Of a stretch of 64,000 nucleotides of DNA, positions 61,327-64,000 are shown piece by piece. The notes under the pieces are model-generated. The model had not been told where the DNA came from, ran no database searches, and was given only the letters and a program-made list of their open reading frames with translations. Numbering within the stretch: position 1 is the stretch's first letter; every line of letters starts with the position of its first letter. This DNA is from Paragonimus skrjabini miyazakii (taxonomy: Eukaryota > Platyhelminthes > Trematoda > Plagiorchiida > Troglotrematidae). Made by a program: the position numbers and the translations under genes. Location: NCBI GenBank assembly GCA_014338405.1, contig JTDE01000965.1, positions 91,632-155,631 on the forward strand. Reading direction: 5' to 3'.

Positions 61327-64000
61327 TTTCAAATGAGTGCGTAATTTACAAACATACCTGGTTTGCTTGTGTAACTTTGAGAAGGGGCCCATAGCGCCTT
61401 ATGTGAGAATACAGTTGTCCACGCTTAATTTTTGACACTAGATGCAAACCTCACATATATGCACACAAACAAACAAACTCACTCCATCCATTGTGCATTT
61501 CAACCCCAAACATCGTTGCGTTTTACTTGCTGAACTATGCTACTACATTTCTACTCTTTTTTCTGTAAGTAGCTGGCGATTTGAAGAAATATGCTAAATA
61601 CAGCAAACACGCATTGTGATTATTTCCTGTTACTTGTCTGAACATTCACGAAACAATACATACTGTATACAGCAATTCATCAGTAGAAATTTTATCATGA
61701 AAATATTTGGCTTGGTTCATATTGTACGGGATACGTTTCTTAACTAAATGTTGGATGCATTTGAATAATTCCTTAGAGTCGATGTCCTGTCAGTGTACTG
61801 GCTAGGTTAACGTTTAATTGGATGTAGTTCCCCCTATCTGAACTAATGCATGTCGAAATGTTAGTCTCGATTCTAAAATGATTTGGATTTTTTCAATAAT
61901 CAGATTATTGTTTGTGTGACCTGATCGGTGCACGATGGAAACTAAACAGTTTTCTGGGAGGAGCAGGATAGAAACGTGAATCACAGAGTTAAAACTCAAT
62001 GGCGAAACGTGCTGTTATTCTAAACCTACGTGTTTAAATTATTAGCTTGGGGATCTATAAAAGACGTGCACCTTTTCGATTCGTCAAACTTCAGGTAAAC
62101 ATTCTCAGGTTGGTAGATCTATGTGACACAATTGTACTCAATAGAAGGCTTCAACTTTTCGATTGATGCGCACAAATTGATAGGTAAGGAATGAACATAT
62201 TTTTTGAAAAAGTAACCAAGATCTTACACTAGTTTTTGTATGAACAACTTAACAAGAAACATTCACAGCTAGAAGGTTGAGTGTAATAAAAGTTCCCAAG
62301 TGTAACAGCAACGTTCTGTATGGATACCGAAATAGGCAAACACGTTATACGGTCCGTAAATAAGTGAACATCGACACCCCAAGCTGATTGTTATTTCCCT
62401 ACTAACTCACGGTTGTTTCAACTGGAAACTTTGTCTATGATTCCTGTTGGAACTACACGTGAGAAGTGTAGTTCACCAAGTCTTGGACAATTCTGACCAA
62501 TTTTACTGAATAACTCATGTGCGGGGTTGGTTGAGTTTATCCTATGTTTTATAAAGGCAACGGGTGAAAAAAACTGTGAGACGGTCTGTTTTGGCTAACT
62601 CGATAAGTATACCGTCTAGAATGATAGGCTTATTTGAACTAAAACCCTAATTCGTCATTTATTAGAGTGCTCCAAACAAGTCCGACGTAAATGCAATGTA
62701 AACGATAGAAACCCTATTATTGATAGTAGCAGTGACAAACTTGAGGGAGCATTCAGAACGATATACCTACAGTGAGATCCAGTAAAATGTTCTTCCAGAT
62801 TTGTTTGAAAACTTCCGTATATAATTTCTTGGCATGCTTTCCATAGGTAGCATATAACTTCCTTCTTATTTCCAAAACATTTTTCGTATGCTAGCGAATT
62901 CGGATTTTTATCTGCTAATGCATTAAACTCTGGTAGGTCACCGAAACGATACTCAGAATCACTACCATCGTAATTAGTAAGACTTGGTTTGCTACGGCAT
63001 ACTTTAAGCTTACGGTTTTTCTATAAGTATCGTTTACGTGTAGTCGATCCATCTACACTGATATTTTTATCATGTACAAACATTTTAGCACTGCATTGAT
63101 CTACCCAGGACATGTAAAGTGCAACCCACTTTAAGGGAGGCTGACTTTATGCCTGAGTTATTGACATACGTCTCTTAACGATGGGGTTTATTGTGGGTAC
63201 CTTCTCTGTAGACCTTGTCGAAAAATAAAACCTACATACCAAGTCAATTTCTGAAAGGTTCTGGGTTCTACTGAATACCGCACTTTTGATATCGCACTTA
63301 TTTAGCCGAAACAAGTTGGCAGAAGGTTACCTTCTATTGAATTTCCCGTGAGACTGTACCCATTATAAATTGGTACTGACTATTGATAACTCGATTGACT
63401 AATCTGTTGGAGCTATGAACATACGAGCTGTCGATTGGTTGAAGGTGCATGTCAGCTGTTGGATGAGAACAGACAAAATGACTGAGATTTCTACAAATCT
63501 ACGATTATTATATCCGAAGCCCAGTTGAAATTTATCGTTTGCCTTCAGTCTCCCGTTCGGATAATCGGTAGGTTTCTACTCGGTACGTGTTGAACATCTA
63601 AGTTGATCTGTGGAACTTAGTTAACCTAACCATAAATATAATCTTTGAGGTTAGAAAGGAAAATAGCTTTTGTTGCCTAAAAAACTTTCTGTAAACAGAA
63701 CTTTCTCCTTAACTTATCACAATAAAAACTCTACAACATAGGGGATTGTTTTTTCTGCGAGAGTAACTAAATATTTTTTCGAACGCCATGTGAAAGAATT
63801 GAGCTCGAGCGTCAAACGAACGAATAATAATCAAGTCAAATATGACCATCGAAATTTGGATAAAGCAAAAAATCGGTTGGATATACCATTCTATACTGCT
63901 TGAGAGATTCATAAATCAAGGGCTGTACATAGAACAATTATGTTTAGAACAAATACTTAAATGAACAATTAGTTCAGTGTATTTCTCAATAGTCTTCATG
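61327..64000. other. 3' flank of Dlx; no gene seen
   Basis: The Dlx 3' UTR should start here. An AATAAA at 62285-62290 is a possible polyadenylation signal about 960 bases after the stop; others lie further on (for example near 63223). Open frames of 61-67 codons on the minus strand have no domain. Confidence 0.5.
62285..62290 (+). terminator. Dlx: Candidate Dlx polyadenylation signal
   Basis: A canonical AATAAA hexamer (GTGTAATAAAAGTT) downstream of the Dlx stop. Closer variant signals could be used instead. No transcript evidence is available. Confidence 0.3.

Overview
The window looks like nuclear DNA of a flatworm, most likely a digenean trematode. The species cannot be fixed from sequence alone. 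Evidence: genes are sparse and split by introns of 7 to 10 kb with GT..AG borders; there is a Distal-less/Dlx homeobox gene; there is a small single-exon universal stress protein (a family expanded in trematodes); and the background holds decayed non-LTR retrotransposons and tRNA-derived short repeats. A run of exactly 100 N at 36550-36649 marks a scaffold gap.

Layout. 1-1782: 3' part of a plus-strand non-LTR retrotransposon with a reverse transcriptase FADD motif, a C-terminal zinc finger and a 3' flank ending in (AT)8. 2.9-4.0 kb and 9.14-9.59 kb: copies of a tRNA-headed repeat, seen again at about 16.8, 26.1, 32.6, 38.6, 44.0 and 56.4 kb. 5536-6048, minus: universal stress protein. 18.7-22.8 kb: a heavily mutated but almost full-length CR1-like LINE with ORF1, endonuclease and reverse transcriptase remnants in order. 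23-41 kb: mostly gene-free, with transposon scraps. 41398-61326, plus: the main gene, a four-exon Dlx homologue encoding 907 residues, with introns of about 9.7 kb, 7.3 kb and 0.2 kb. 61.3-64 kb: 3' flank.

Only the Dlx gene and the stress protein look like functional host genes. They point in opposite directions, lie 35 kb apart and share no evident pathway. Dlx is a DNA-binding developmental regulator. Its introns hold the more interesting non-coding sequence: a CpG-dense block at 47.32-47.79 kb, and a second at 56.93-57.33 kb with a hexamer array and a TATA/initiator pair about 28 bases apart, a possible internal promoter.

I found no convincing new multi-gene system. The best leads are the unusually long Dlx protein, the possible internal promoter, and a repeat family whose modules occur in tandem and inverted arrangements. 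All calls were made by eye; no database search was possible.
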